Shown here in pieces: positions 8,906-17,574 of a DNA stretch of 64,000 bases. How positions within the stretch are numbered: position 1 is the stretch's first letter; the number at the start of each line of letters is the position of its first letter. The notes beneath the pieces are model-generated. The model was not told the origin of the DNA. It worked only from the letters and a program-made list of their open reading frames with translations, and did no database searches. The position numbers and the translations under genes are program-made. The DNA lies in NCBI RefSeq assembly GCF_022846615.1, contig NZ_AP025637.1:4861001-4925000 (forward strand). The letters run 5' to 3'. Origin of the DNA: Roseomonas fluvialis (GTDB taxonomy: Bacteria; Pseudomonadota; Alphaproteobacteria; Acetobacterales; Acetobacteraceae).

Positions 8906-9898
8906 TCAGGCGGCCTCGCGCCGGAAGAAGGCGCGCACGGTCGGGTGGTCGCTGTTGTCGCGCAGATCGCGCGGGTTGCCCTGCGCGATCATGCCCTGCG
9001 CGGTCTTGTCGAGCATGATGCAGCGGTCGCCGATCGCCAGGATGGATTGCAGTTCGTGCGTGACGACCACGAAGGTGGTGCCGGTGTCGCGCGCGATCTC
9101 CTTGATGAGGTCATCGAGCCCGGCCGAGGTGATCGGGTCGAGGCCCGCGGAGGGCTCGTCCAGGAACAGCAGCGGCGGGTCGAGTGCGAGGGCGCGCGCG
9201 ATGCCCGCGCGCTTGGCCATGCCGCCGGAAATCTCGGCCGGCAGCCGGCCGGCCGCATCGCCGAGCCCGACCAGGCCAAGCTTCGAACGCGCCAGCGCCT
9301 CCCGCGCCGGGCGCGGCAGGCGCGTGTGTTCCTCGATCGGCAGTTCCACGTTTTCGGCCAGGGTCATGCTCCCGAACAGCGCGCCGGACTGCCACATGAC
9401 ACCGATGCGCTGCAACAACGCGCGTCGCGCGGCATCGTTTGCCGCCGTCAGTTCCTCGCCCAGCAGCCAGGCATGTCCGGCGGCCAGCGGCACCAGCCCG
9501 ATCAGCGCCTTGAGCAGCGTGGACTTGCCGCAGCCCGACCCGCCCAGGATGACGAAGATTTCACCTCGCCGCACCTCGAAGGACACGTCCTTGAAGATGG
9601 TGCGCCCGCCGAAGGCAACGGCCAGGTCCTCGGCCCGGATGACAGGGTCCGACGGTACGCCGGTCTCGCGCGGCCGATTCAGCTCTCCGGGCCCTTCGGC
9701 CCTCCGACCATCGGACACGCCGGTCTCGCGCGGCCGATTCAGCTCTCCGGGCCCTTCGGCCCTCCGACCATCGGACACGCCGGTCTCGCGCGGCCGATTC
9801 AGCTCTCCGGGCCCTTCGGCCCTCCGACCATCGGACACGCCGGTCTCGCGCGGCCGATTCAGCTCTCCGGGCCCTTCGGCCCTCCGACCATCGGACAC
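8906..9898 (-). CDS. mlaF: MlaF-type ABC transporter ATP-binding protein; start lies within tandem repeats
   Basis: The ATPase core (last ~250 residues) has Walker A GGSGCGKST, signature SGGMAKR, Walker B LLFLDEPSAGLDP and a switch His, and belongs to the MlaF branch that energises phospholipid transport. The conserved domain is preceded by no ATG. Upstream come four perfect 60-bp repeats, each with an in-frame GTG. Start chosen is the first GTG (9898), 2 bp after the permease stop and behind a GGGGA site, giving 330 residues with four copies of a 20-residue peptide VSDGRRAEGPGELNRPRETG. A start at the last repeat (9718) would give a normal 270 residues. Which start is used is unknown; the repeat-encoded tail would be highly unusual for the family. 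Confidence 0.85.
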   Translation of the reverse strand: MSDGRRAEGPGELNRPRETGVSDGRRAEGPGELNRPRETGVSDGRRAEGPGELNRPRETGVSDGRRAEGPGELNRPRETGVPSDPVIRAEDLAVAFGGRTIFKDVSFEVRRGEIFVILGGSGCGKSTLLKALIGLVPLAAGHAWLLGEELTAANDAARRALLQRIGVMWQSGALFGSMTLAENVELPIEEHTRLPRPAREALARSKLGLVGLGDAAGRLPAEISGGMAKRAGIARALALDPPLLFLDEPSAGLDPITSAGLDDLIKEIARDTGTTFVVVTHELQSILAIGDRCIMLDKTAQGMIAQGNPRDLRDNSDHPTVRAFFRREAA

Positions 9899-9900
9899 GC
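9661..9900. repeat. four perfect tandem copies of a 60-bp unit
   Basis: Positions 9661-9720, 9721-9780, 9781-9840 and 9841-9900 are identical, base for base. They fill the whole space between the permease stop codon and the ATPase core. In the mRNA sense each unit holds two hairpins, TCCGA-TGG-TCGGA and GGGCC-GAAG-GGCCC. Because 60 is a multiple of three, gain or loss of units keeps the ATPase frame. Lack of any divergence points to recent amplification or ongoing homogenisation. Confidence 0.97.
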
Positions 9901-11028
9901 TCAGATCCCCAGCCGGAAGAACAGCACGGCGAACACGCCATCCATCGCCACGATCGCGACGATGCCGCCGACCACCGCGGCGGTCGCCGCATCGCCTACC
10001 GCGCGCGGACCCCGCCCGGCGGACAGCCCCGCGCGGCAGCCGATGCCCGCGATCACCAGGCCGAAGCAGGCCGCCTTGAACAAGCCGCCCACCAGGTCCT
10101 GCAAGGACAACCACTGCTGCAACTGCCCCTGCACGGCGGCCCAGGGATAGCCCAGCGTGTTCATGATCAGCGTCATGCCGGCCAACCCTGCCAGCGACAT
10201 CAGCAGTGCCAGCACCGGCATCACCAGCGTGGCCGCGACCAGGCGCGGCAGCACGAGCATCGCGGTCGGGTCGATGCCCATGATCTTCAACGCGTCCACT
10301 TCCTCGTTCACCGTCATGGTGCCGAGTTCGGCCGCGAAGGCCGATCCGGTGCGCCCGGCCATCACCACGCCGGCCAGCAGCGGCCCCAGTTCGCGCAGAA
10401 GTGAAATGCCCACCAGGTTCGGCACGAAGACCTCGGCCCCGAAGCGCCGCAGCGGGATCGAGGACTGGTAGGCCAGGATCACGCCGATCAGGAAGCCGAG
10501 CAGCAGCGTGAGCGGAAAGGCCCGCGTGCCGACCTCGTCCAGGTGGCGCAGCAGGTCCTGCCAGCGCAGCAGCCTTGGGCGCGCCAGCACGCGGCCGGTC
10601 GTGACCACCGCCTCGCCCAGGAAGGCAACGCCCTTCAGCGATTCCCGCGCGCGGTCCACCGTCGCGCGGCCGACCGCGGTGATCGGCCGCCACGCGGCGG
10701 GCACCTTCGGTGGCGGCGGCGCCGCGGCAAGTGCACGCCGGGTGCGGTCCAGCAGGGCGGCAACCTCGGGCGCGGCGCCCCGGGCTTCGGCATCGGGCGC
10801 GGCTTCGAGCAGCAGCACGGCACCGGCGGTGTCGATGGCTTCCAGGGCCGACAGGTCCAGCACCGCGACGGGCCCGCCCGCAGCAGCCGTCATGGCCGCG
10901 GGCCAAAGCCGCGCCGCGGCCGCGGCGTCGATCCGCCCGGTCGCGGTCAATACGCGCGCGCCGCCATCCTCCGCGAGGTCGAGCCGCGCCGCGGGCAGGT
11001 CTGCCAGGGTTCCGTCCATCGGTCGCAT
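9901..11028 (-). CDS. mlaE: MlaE-type ABC permease with N-terminal STAS domain
   Basis: The 375-residue protein has an N-terminal STAS/anti-sigma-antagonist-like domain (~1-105), corresponding to a fused MlaB. About five to six membrane segments of the MlaE permease fold follow. Characteristic MlaE stretches are visible: the ELGPLLAG motif, the GRTGSAFAAELGTM loop and VNEEVDAL. It forms the membrane core of a phospholipid ABC transporter with the downstream ATPase and MCE protein. No separate mlaB or periplasmic mlaC is present here, which agrees with the STAS fusion. It is the first gene of the four-gene operon; 37 bp separate it from the methyltransferase gene upstream, read in the same direction. 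Confidence 0.93.
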   Translation of the reverse strand: MRPMDGTLADLPAARLDLAEDGGARVLTATGRIDAAAAARLWPAAMTAAAGGPVAVLDLSALEAIDTAGAVLLLEAAPDAEARGAAPEVAALLDRTRRALAAAPPPPKVPAAWRPITAVGRATVDRARESLKGVAFLGEAVVTTGRVLARPRLLRWQDLLRHLDEVGTRAFPLTLLLGFLIGVILAYQSSIPLRRFGAEVFVPNLVGISLLRELGPLLAGVVMAGRTGSAFAAELGTMTVNEEVDALKIMGIDPTAMLVLPRLVAATLVMPVLALLMSLAGLAGMTLIMNTLGYPWAAVQGQLQQWLSLQDLVGGLFKAACFGLVIAGIGCRAGLSAGRGPRAVGDAATAAVVGGIVAIVAMDGVFAVLFFRLGI

Positions 11029-11065
11029 TGCACCCGTCCCGGTCGCCAGGGCAAGCCTTTCCTGG

Positions 11066-11800
11066 TCAGGCCAACAACGCGTGAATCAGCACCGCGGCGG
11101 CAACCGACACATTCAGGCTTTCGACCGGCCCAGCCGCCGGCAGGGTCACGCGCAGCCTGCAGGCAGCGACGGTGGGTGCCGCCAGCCCGGTTTCCTCGTT
11201 ACCGAGCACCAGCATCAGCGGCAGGCCGGGCGGCACCTCGGCGGGCGGTACGCCACCGCGCGGCACGGCGGCGATGCTCACGACACTCGGTGGCAGGCCG
11301 CGCAGCAGCAGCGGCAGGTCGGTGGCACGGAACAGGTCCAGCGCCTCCAGCCCGCCCTCGGCGGTGCGGAAGGCCGCATCCGACAGCCCCGCCTGCCGCG
11401 GGTCCCCCGACAGAACCAGCGCGCGGCAGCCGAAGAAGGCGGCAGATCGCGCGATGGCGCCGAGGTTGTGCGGATTGCCGATGCCGTCCAGCACCGGTGT
11501 CACGCGCGCGCCCACCACGGCGGCGGGCAGCGCGCGCGGGTCGATCGCCGGCACCGCGCGCGGCACCGCGAGCGCGACGATGCCGCCATGGTGCTGCGTG
11601 CCGGCGACGCGCGCGAGGTCGGCCGCCACCACCTCGCGATACGGGCGTCGCGACCGGGCCAGCAGGGCGCAATGCGGGCCGGCCTCGCGCCGACGCTCGG
11701 CCGTATGGAACAGGCGCATCACATCCTGCGGGCGTCGCGCAAAGAGCGCGGCGACGGCGGCGGGGCCGCAGTGACGGTCGAGATCGGCCGCGCGGGTCAC
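11066..11800 (-). CDS. TrmH/SpoU-family RNA 2'-O-methyltransferase
   Basis: The 244-residue protein is a SPOUT-class methyltransferase that methylates ribose 2'-OH in rRNA or tRNA using SAM. The three family motifs are visible: GNPHNLGAIAR (motif 1, ~residue 115), LVLGNEETGLA (motif 2, ~200) and SLNVSVAAAV (motif 3, ~228), which together build the deep trefoil knot. An N-terminal substrate-binding domain of ~90 residues resembles RlmB-type enzymes. The start is a GTG whose last two bases overlap the TGA of the dehydrogenase gene (GTGA), so it is coupled to a catabolic operon, an unexpected place for an RNA-modifying enzyme. The target nucleotide cannot be deduced. Confidence 0.88.
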   Translation of the reverse strand: MTRAADLDRHCGPAAVAALFARRPQDVMRLFHTAERRREAGPHCALLARSRRPYREVVAADLARVAGTQHHGGIVALAVPRAVPAIDPRALPAAVVGARVTPVLDGIGNPHNLGAIARSAAFFGCRALVLSGDPRQAGLSDAAFRTAEGGLEALDLFRATDLPLLLRGLPPSVVSIAAVPRGGVPPAEVPPGLPLMLVLGNEETGLAAPTVAACRLRVTLPAAGPVESLNVSVAAAVLIHALLA

Positions 11801-12798
11801 GCGCTGGCGAGGTCGAGCAGGCGGCGATGCAGCGCGTCCGGGATCTCGAGGCCCTGCACCCGTGCCTGGGCGGCGAGCGCGTCGCGCCGGCTGCCAGGCA
11901 GCCGCACGCCGTCTTCCGCTGCCATGGCGGCAACGAAGGCCTCGATGCGTTCGGCAAAGGCACCCGCGCCGCCGAGCGCACCCGGATCGACCACCAGCAG
12001 CGCCTGGCCGAGGCGCGGGCGGTTGCCCTCGTCGGTGAAGAAGCTGTCCGCCTCGAAGCCGAAGGCCGCGCCGGTCAGGGCGCAGCACAACAATTCCACC
12101 ACCATCGCCAGCAGCGCGCCCTTGGTGCCGCCCATCGCGAGCATCGCACCGGACAGCGCAGCGTTCGGGTCGGTGGTCGGACGGCCTTCGGCGTCGAGCG
12201 CCCAGCCTTCGGGAATGGCGCGCCCTTCCTTCGCCGCGACCATGATCTTGCCGCGCGCCACTTCCGACAGCGCCATGTCGATGACCAGCGGCGGCGCGGC
12301 GCCGCGCGGGAAGGCGGCGGCGACCGGGTTGGTGCCCATCAGCGGCCGTCGTCCGCCCGGCACCGGCATGGCGGCCGGCGAATTGGTGAAGGCGAGCGCG
12401 ACCAGGCCCTGCCGCGCGAGGCGCGCGACCGGCAGTCCCATCGCCCCCGAATGATGCGAATTGGTCACGCCCGCGATGGCGATGCCATGCGCACGCGCGC
12501 GCCAGGCGGCTTCGGATTCCGCCAGCGCCAGCGCCGGATACGCCAGGCCATGGCCGGCATCGACCAGCACCGCGCCGCCGCGTTCGTTGACGATGCGCGG
12601 GGTGGCGCTGCCATCGGCGCGGCCATTGCGCAGGAAGGCCGCGTATTGCGGCACGCGCGACAGGCCGTGGCCGGGCTGGCCGGTGGCCTCGGCGGCCGCG
12701 AGCGCCTGCGCGGTGGCGGCGGCCATGCCCGGATTGGCGCCGGCGATCGCGAGCGCGCTGCGCGCCAGGGTCTCGGCTTCGGTGAGGGAGAGATGCAT
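11797..12798 (-). CDS. Ldh2-family malate/L-lactate/ureidoglycolate-type dehydrogenase
   Basis: The 333-residue protein belongs to the Ldh2/MDH2 family of NAD(P)H-dependent 2-hydroxyacid dehydrogenases, which are unrelated to Rossmann-fold LDH. It shows the family's GHGLSRV stretch with a catalytic His (~residue 45), the NSHHSGAMG motif (~115) and the NP.A.AFP stretch (~165). The substrate may be malate, lactate, sulfolactate or a related 2-hydroxy acid. Its ATG overlaps the stop of the Bug receptor gene by one base (TGATG), and its own stop overlaps the methyltransferase start. A receptor plus dehydrogenase arrangement suggests uptake and oxidation of a hydroxy acid (inference). Sulfolactate is a possible substrate given the SuyAB-like pair next door. 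Confidence 0.88.
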   Translation of the reverse strand: MHLSLTEAETLARSALAIAGANPGMAAATAQALAAAEATGQPGHGLSRVPQYAAFLRNGRADGSATPRIVNERGGAVLVDAGHGLAYPALALAESEAAWRARAHGIAIAGVTNSHHSGAMGLPVARLARQGLVALAFTNSPAAMPVPGGRRPLMGTNPVAAAFPRGAAPPLVIDMALSEVARGKIMVAAKEGRAIPEGWALDAEGRPTTDPNAALSGAMLAMGGTKGALLAMVVELLCCALTGAAFGFEADSFFTDEGNRPRLGQALLVVDPGALGGAGAFAERIEAFVAAMAAEDGVRLPGSRRDALAAQARVQGLEIPDALHRRLLDLASA

Positions 12799-13766
12799 CA
12801 GTCCGCGCGCAGTCCTGCTTCCTGGATCAAACGCGCCCAGCGCGCGGTTTCTTCCGTGACGAAGGGCAGCGAGCGCGCGCGGTCCCAGGCCTCGACCGTG
12901 AAGCCGCCATCGCGCGCGCGGCGCGACACGTCGGCGTCGCGGATGGCGGCGAGCGTGTCGGCTTCGATCCTGGCCAGGATGGGCGCGGGCACCGCGGCGG
13001 GCACCATCATCGCGGTCCAGTTCGTCATCTCGAGCGTCGGCTGGCCAGCTTCCTTCACCGTCGGCACCTCCGGGATGAGCGGGTGGCGTTCGGCCGATGT
13101 GACCGCCAGCGGGCGAAGGCGCCCGCCCTGGATCTGCGCGATGCATTCGGGCAGGTTCGACACCATGACATCGAGGTTGCCGGCCGCGAGGTCGGTGACC
13201 GACGGCGCGCCGCCACGATAGGGCACATGGGTGATGTTGTCCCCCGCCCCCGCTGCGCGCCTCAGCAATTCCAGCCCGAGATGCGGCGGCGACCCATTGC
13301 CCGACGACCCGCCATTGAGCCGGCGCGTGCGAGCCTGCTGCACCAGGTCGGCCAGGCTGCGCGCAGGGTTGCGTTCGGCGTTCACGACCACGACCAGCGG
13401 CAACGACCCGAGCACACTGACGGTCGTGAGGTCGCGCCGGAAATCATACGGCGCATTCGGGAACAGCGTGGCGTTCACCGTATGCGTCATGGTCACGGCG
13501 AGCAGCGTGTGGCCATCCGGCGCGGCCTTGGCCACTGCATCGGCGCCGATCAGTGCATTGCCGCCGGCGCGATTCTCTATGACCACGGGGCGGGACCAGA
13601 TCTCGGAAAGCTTCTGGCCGACCAGCCGCGCCATGATGTCGGTGAGGCCGCCCGGCGGGAAGGGCACGACGTACCGCACCGGCCGGTCGGGGAACGGCGC
13701 CTGGGCGCGTGCGGCGGCGGGCAGCAGCGCGGCGGGCGCGGCCAGGATGTGGCGTCGGCGGATCAT
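12798..13766 (-). CDS. Bug/TctC-family tripartite tricarboxylate transporter receptor
   Basis: The 322-residue protein is a periplasmic solute receptor of the Bug family, with an N-terminal basic signal peptide ending near AARAQ (~residue 22). The family stretches VPFPPGGLTDIMAR, VIENRAGGNALIGAD and VPYRGGAPSVTDL line the ligand cleft. These receptors bind carboxylates or amides and may serve a TctAB transporter. No tctA or tctB occurs in the window, so this one works with a distant transporter or as a sensor. The start ATG has a GGGAGG ribosome site 7 bp upstream. It heads an operon with the Ldh2 dehydrogenase and the RNA methyltransferase. Confidence 0.93.
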   Translation of the reverse strand: MIRRRHILAAPAALLPAAARAQAPFPDRPVRYVVPFPPGGLTDIMARLVGQKLSEIWSRPVVIENRAGGNALIGADAVAKAAPDGHTLLAVTMTHTVNATLFPNAPYDFRRDLTTVSVLGSLPLVVVVNAERNPARSLADLVQQARTRRLNGGSSGNGSPPHLGLELLRRAAGAGDNITHVPYRGGAPSVTDLAAGNLDVMVSNLPECIAQIQGGRLRPLAVTSAERHPLIPEVPTVKEAGQPTLEMTNWTAMMVPAAVPAPILARIEADTLAAIRDADVSRRARDGGFTVEAWDRARSLPFVTEETARWARLIQEAGLRAD

Positions 13767-13867
13767 GGTTGTGGCCTCCCGTGGCGGTGTTTGCGGAAGG
13801 CTAACGCGGAAACTGCGGGGGACGAAACCGGCGGCGCCCCGGACTGCCGGGGCGCCGCGCGGGCATG

Positions 13868-15043
13868 TCACGCGCTTTCGTACAGGCGCGTGAGGGAGAA
13901 TTCCCGATGGCCGAGGATCTCGGCCGCCGTGTGCTGTCCGTCTGCGGTGCGGATGATGCAGTCGATCAGCGCCTCGCCCGCCTCGTCCATGTTCATCCGC
14001 TTCTGCAGCAGCCCGGTCACGTCGACGTCGATGTGCTCGGACATGGTGCGCTGCGTGCGCGGGTTCGCGGTCAGCTTGATGACCGGCACGATCGGGTTGC
14101 CGATCACGTTGCCCTGGCCGGTCGGGAAGGTGTGCACCGCGAAGCCGGAGGCCGCGCAGAGCGTGACCATCTCCGCCGCCGCGGACGACGAGTCCATGAA
14201 CCACAGCCCCGGATGCGTCGGCTCCTCCGCCTTGTCCAGCACGCCATCGACCGTGCACTTCTTGCCGATCTTCTGGATGTTGCCGAGCGCCTTTTCCTCG
14301 ATGGTGGTCAGCCCGCCCTCGATGTTGCCCTTGGTGGGCTGGCTTTCGGAGAGGTCGGAGGTCTTGTTGGCCTCGACCACCGCCTGGTAGCGGTCGAACA
14401 TGCGCATGAATTCGGCGCGGATCTCGGGCGTCTTGCAGCGCGCGGCCACCAGGTGCTCACCGCCGGTCAGTTCCGTGGTTTCGCCGAAGACCAGCGTATT
14501 GCCGTTCTCCCACAGCTTGTCGAAGGAATTGCCGACGGTCGGGCAGGACCCGAGGCCCGAGGTCGTGTCGGACTCACCGCACTTCGTCGACACCCACAGG
14601 TCGACCATCGGCGCGCGGGTCTTCTTGAGCGCGGTCGCGTACTTCACCATGCGATAGGCGGCGCGCGACGCATTCGCGATGGTCGCGATGTCGCCGTTCT
14701 GCTCGATGGCGAAGAACTCGACCGGCTTGCCCGTCTTGGCGATGCCCTCGGCCACCTTGCCGGCCCAGCCGAGCTCGATCCCGATCACCACCACCGCGGC
14801 GACGTTCGGGTTGCAGCCGGTGCCGATGATGGTGCGGAAATGCAGGTCGAGGTCGGCGCCGAACTGCAGCCGCCCATAGGCATGCGGGATCGCGAGCGTG
14901 CCCTGGATGTTGCGCGCGACACCTTCCGCCGCGGCGTTCGAGATGTCGTCCACCGGCAGGATGAGCACGTGGTTGCGCACGCCCATGCGGCCATTGTCGC
15001 GGCGCCAGCCTTCGAAGGTGGCGTTCTTCAGGTCGATGCCCAT
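13868..15043 (-). CDS. suyB: UxaA-family lyase large subunit, (2R)-sulfolactate sulfo-lyase beta-like
   Basis: The 391-residue protein matches the C-terminal (catalytic) domain of the UxaA altronate/galactarate dehydratase family. Conserved Cys-containing stretches such as TKCGESD and [10 protein letters not shown] are likely ligands for an iron centre. In this gene the SAF-type N-terminal domain is a separate small protein encoded 4 bp upstream, the split arrangement known from SuyAB, which releases sulfite from sulfolactate to give pyruvate. Other split UxaA enzymes that dehydrate sugar acids look similar, so the sulfolactate assignment is tentative. Next to it (102 bp) is the Bug receptor/dehydrogenase operon on the same strand. 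Confidence 0.6.
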   Translation of the reverse strand: MGIDLKNATFEGWRRDNGRMGVRNHVLILPVDDISNAAAEGVARNIQGTLAIPHAYGRLQFGADLDLHFRTIIGTGCNPNVAAVVVIGIELGWAGKVAEGIAKTGKPVEFFAIEQNGDIATIANASRAAYRMVKYATALKKTRAPMVDLWVSTKCGESDTTSGLGSCPTVGNSFDKLWENGNTLVFGETTELTGGEHLVAARCKTPEIRAEFMRMFDRYQAVVEANKTSDLSESQPTKGNIEGGLTTIEEKALGNIQKIGKKCTVDGVLDKAEEPTHPGLWFMDSSSAAAEMVTLCAASGFAVHTFPTGQGNVIGNPIVPVIKLTANPRTQRTMSEHIDVDVTGLLQKRMNMDEAGEALIDCIIRTADGQHTAAEILGHREFSLTRLYESA

Positions 15044-15047
15044 GGCC

Positions 15048-15332
15048 TTACCACCGCTTCGTCTTGACGTTGTGTACGTGCAGATGCTCGCCCGCGCCGA
15101 TGTCGGCCACGGCCTTCCCGATATCCACGCCGTACTTGATGATGGTGTCGCCCTTCGCGATCGCGCGGATCGCGACCTTGTGGCCGATCGGGATGTCGGA
15201 CTTCGCCGGGAATTCGATCATCCGGTCCTGGTCCATGATCCAGCCATTCAGCGTCTGGCCGGACTTGATCCCCTCGACGACCACGACACCGACGGAATCG
15301 CCTTCGTCATGAACGCAGAAATGCACGGTCAT
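15048..15332 (-). CDS. suyA: UxaA N-terminal (SAF) domain subunit, sulfo-lyase alpha-like
   Basis: This 94-residue protein consists of a single SAF domain, as in the N-terminus of altronate dehydratase. It has a hydrophobic VGVVVVEGI strand, the IPIGHKVA motif (~residue 47) and the C-terminal [10 protein letters not shown] end that joins to the large subunit in fused homologues. It should bind and position substrate for the catalytic subunit. The ATG is preceded by a strong GGGGAGGAG site, and the large-subunit gene starts 4 bp after its stop, so the two are made in step. Length fits SuyA (about 90-95 residues), but the fold alone does not prove sulfolactate as substrate. Confidence 0.65.
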   Translation of the reverse strand: MTVHFCVHDEGDSVGVVVVEGIKSGQTLNGWIMDQDRMIEFPAKSDIPIGHKVAIRAIAKGDTIIKYGVDIGKAVADIGAGEHLHVHNVKTKRW

Positions 15333-15412
15333 CGTGCGTGCTCCTCCCCGAAAACAGTGGGCGGACGCTAGAAGGGGGCGCGGGGCCGGTCAAATGCGGC
15401 GCTACGCCCCGG

Positions 15413-16636
15413 TCAGCCGACGGGACGTTCGTCGGCGATCACCTTCCCGTCGTTGGGCAGGCTGCCTGGCGACACCACTTCCACGGCACCGCGCAGCCGC
15501 GTCACGGCCTGCAGCGAGGCCGCCAGGGCATCGACCAATCCTTCCGCCCCCGCGGCTTCCACCCGCAGCGCCATCGCGTCCTGTTCGCCGATGCGCGTGA
15601 TGACCAACCGCAGCCGCCCGACCCCCGGGTGGCGCGCGGCGATCTCCGCCACCTGCTCCGGCCGCACGAACATCCCCTTCACCTTCGCCGTCTGGTCGGC
15701 ACGGCCGCGCCAGCCCACGATGCGCGTGTTGGTGCGCCCGCAAGGCGAGGCGCCCGGCAGCACGGCCGAAAGGTCGCCCAGCGCAAGCCGCAGTACCGGA
15801 TGGGCGGGGTCGAGCACGCTCACCACCACTTCACCGACCTCGCCATCCGGCACCGGGTCGCCGGTGCCGGGGCGCACGATCTCCAGCAGCACTTCCTCGG
15901 CCACGACCAGCCCCTCGCGTGCCGGCGTCTCGTAGGCGACGCAGCCGAGATCGGCCGTGCCGTACATCTGGTAGGCATCGATGCCGCGTGCGGCGATCTC
16001 GGCCTGCAGCGACGGCGGAAAGGCGGCACCCGACACCAGCGCGCGCCGGATGCACGACACGTCGCGCGCCCCGGCAGCGTCGAGCAGGATCTTGAGGAAA
16101 TCCGGCGTCCCAACATAGCCCGCCGGCCGGAACGCCGCGACAAGGTCGAGTTGCGCCTCGGTATTCCCCGGCCCCGACGGGATCACGGCGCAGCCCAGCG
16201 CCCGCAGACCGCCATCCATGATCCAGCCGCCGGGCGTCAGGTGGTACGAGAAGGTGTTCAGCGCCACGTCGCCTGCCCGGAACCCCGCGGCGAAGAAGGC
16301 GCGCGCCATGTGCCACGGATCGGCCCCGGCGCGTTCCCCCTCGAAGATCGGCCCTGGGGAGGTAAACAGCCGCGCAAAGGCCCCCGGCGGATCGGCGACG
16401 AAGCCGCCGAAGGGTGGGTCCGCCTTCTGCGCCGCCGGTAGGTCTGCCTTGCGCAGCACGGGGATCCGCGCCAGCGCCGCGCGGTCCGTCATCCCGGCCG
16501 GATCGATGCCGGACAGCCGGGCCGCCTGCGCCGGTGCCTGCAGGGCCGCCGCCACGACCAGCGGCAGCCGCCGCGCGACCTCGGTCGCGCGCGCCGCGGC
16601 ATCGCGGGTTTCCTGCGCATCCATGTGATCGGCCAT
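15413..16636 (-). CDS. phenylacetate-CoA ligase-like AMP-forming enzyme
   Basis: The 407-residue protein is an adenylate-forming enzyme of the PaaK-like branch. It has a shortened N-terminal half, a serine-poor P-loop region around TSPGPIFEGER (~92), the motif MYGTADLG (~225; YGTTE-like in PaaK) and a C-terminal subdomain starting near GRADQTAKVKG (~310) with the adenylation loop. These enzymes activate aryl or short carboxylic acids to CoA thioesters. It starts at an ATG with a GGGAGG site and is divergent from an aminotransferase gene, 83 bp apart. The acid it activates is unknown. It is about 25 residues shorter than classical PaaK. Confidence 0.85.
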   Translation of the reverse strand: MADHMDAQETRDAAARATEVARRLPLVVAAALQAPAQAARLSGIDPAGMTDRAALARIPVLRKADLPAAQKADPPFGGFVADPPGAFARLFTSPGPIFEGERAGADPWHMARAFFAAGFRAGDVALNTFSYHLTPGGWIMDGGLRALGCAVIPSGPGNTEAQLDLVAAFRPAGYVGTPDFLKILLDAAGARDVSCIRRALVSGAAFPPSLQAEIAARGIDAYQMYGTADLGCVAYETPAREGLVVAEEVLLEIVRPGTGDPVPDGEVGEVVVSVLDPAHPVLRLALGDLSAVLPGASPCGRTNTRIVGWRGRADQTAKVKGMFVRPEQVAEIAARHPGVGRLRLVITRIGEQDAMALRVEAAGAEGLVDALAASLQAVTRLRGAVEVVSPGSLPNDGKVIADERPVG

Positions 16637-16719
16637 CGAATCCCTCCCGCCCGCGGGGCTTCACCGGCCCCTGCCGCCATGGCACACCATCGCAGCACGC
16701 GCACGGAGAGGGAAACACC

Positions 16720-17574
16720 ATGGCCGGCGTCTTCTACTACGATGGCACTTGGTCCACCGAGGAGCCGAAGGTGATCGGCCCGATGGACCACGCCTTCTGG
16801 CTGGGCTCCGTCATCTTCGACGGCGCGCGGGCGATCAGGGGCTGGGCGCCGGACCTCGAGCGCCACGCCGCGCGCTGCGTGGCCTCGGCGAAGTCCATGC
16901 TGATGAAGCCGACCAAGACGCCCGACGAGATCGAGGCGCTGTGCCGCGAGGGCATCCGCCGCATGGGTCCCGATGCGGAACTCTACGTCCGCCCGATGTT
17001 CTTCATCCGCAAGGGGCTGGGCGCCGCGCGGCCCGACCCGGACAGCACGGATTTCATCCTGTCCATCTACGACAGCCCGATCCCGCAATGGGCCGGCTTC
17101 TCCGCCGTGATGGCGCCGTTCCGCCGCCCCGCGCCGGACATGGCGCCGACCGATGCGAAGGCGTCGTGCCTGTATCCGAACGGCGCACGGGCTTCGCACT
17201 ACGCGGCGGCGCAGGGCGCGGACAACGCCGTGATGTGCGACGCGCTCGGGCATGTCGCGGAATTCGCCAGCGCGAACCTGTGGTTCGCCAAGGACGGCCA
17301 GGTCATCACGCCTGCGGTGAACCACACCTTCCTCAACGGGATCACCCGCCAGCGCGTCATGCGCCTGTTCCAGGATGCCGGCGTGAGCGTTCAGGAACGT
17401 GCGGTGAAGCCGGCGGAGCTCGATGCGGCGGACGAGATCTTCTCCACCGGCAACTACGCCAAGGTGCAGCCCTGCACGCGCTACAATGGGCGCGACATGC
17501 AAATCGGGCGCTTCACCACCCAGGCGCGCGACCTGTACTGGCGCTGGATGGAAAGCGCGCCGAAGGTCGTCTGA
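16720..17574 (+). CDS. ilvE: branched-chain amino-acid aminotransferase (PLP fold type IV)
   Basis: The 284-residue enzyme belongs to the class IV aminotransferases, which transfer the amino group between branched-chain amino acids and 2-oxoglutarate, or act on related D-amino or aromatic acids. Visible elements are the N-terminal W.....KV..MDHAFWLGS segment, the probable PLP lysine in DAKASCLYPN (~residue 147), and the STGNYAKV phosphate loop (~245). No signal peptide is seen. The chosen ATG sits behind GGAGAGGGA; upstream in-frame codons have no ribosome site. It is divergent from the CoA ligase. The variant BCAT motifs leave room for a specialised substrate. Confidence 0.85.
   Translation: MAGVFYYDGTWSTEEPKVIGPMDHAFWLGSVIFDGARAIRGWAPDLERHAARCVASAKSMLMKPTKTPDEIEALCREGIRRMGPDAELYVRPMFFIRKGLGAARPDPDSTDFILSIYDSPIPQWAGFSAVMAPFRRPAPDMAPTDAKASCLYPNGARASHYAAAQGADNAVMCDALGHVAEFASANLWFAKDGQVITPAVNHTFLNGITRQRVMRLFQDAGVSVQERAVKPAELDAADEIFSTGNYAKVQPCTRYNGRDMQIGRFTTQARDLYWRWMESAPKVV

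Noticed and set aside
9661-9900. Possible CRISPR array
   Set aside because: The four 60-bp units are contiguous with no spacers, are much longer than CRISPR repeats, and no cas gene is near.
16414-16719. Longer start for the branched-chain aminotransferase
   Set aside because: The additional N-terminal residues are Arg/Pro-rich and overlap the divergent CoA-ligase gene; the ATG at 16720 has a good ribosome site.
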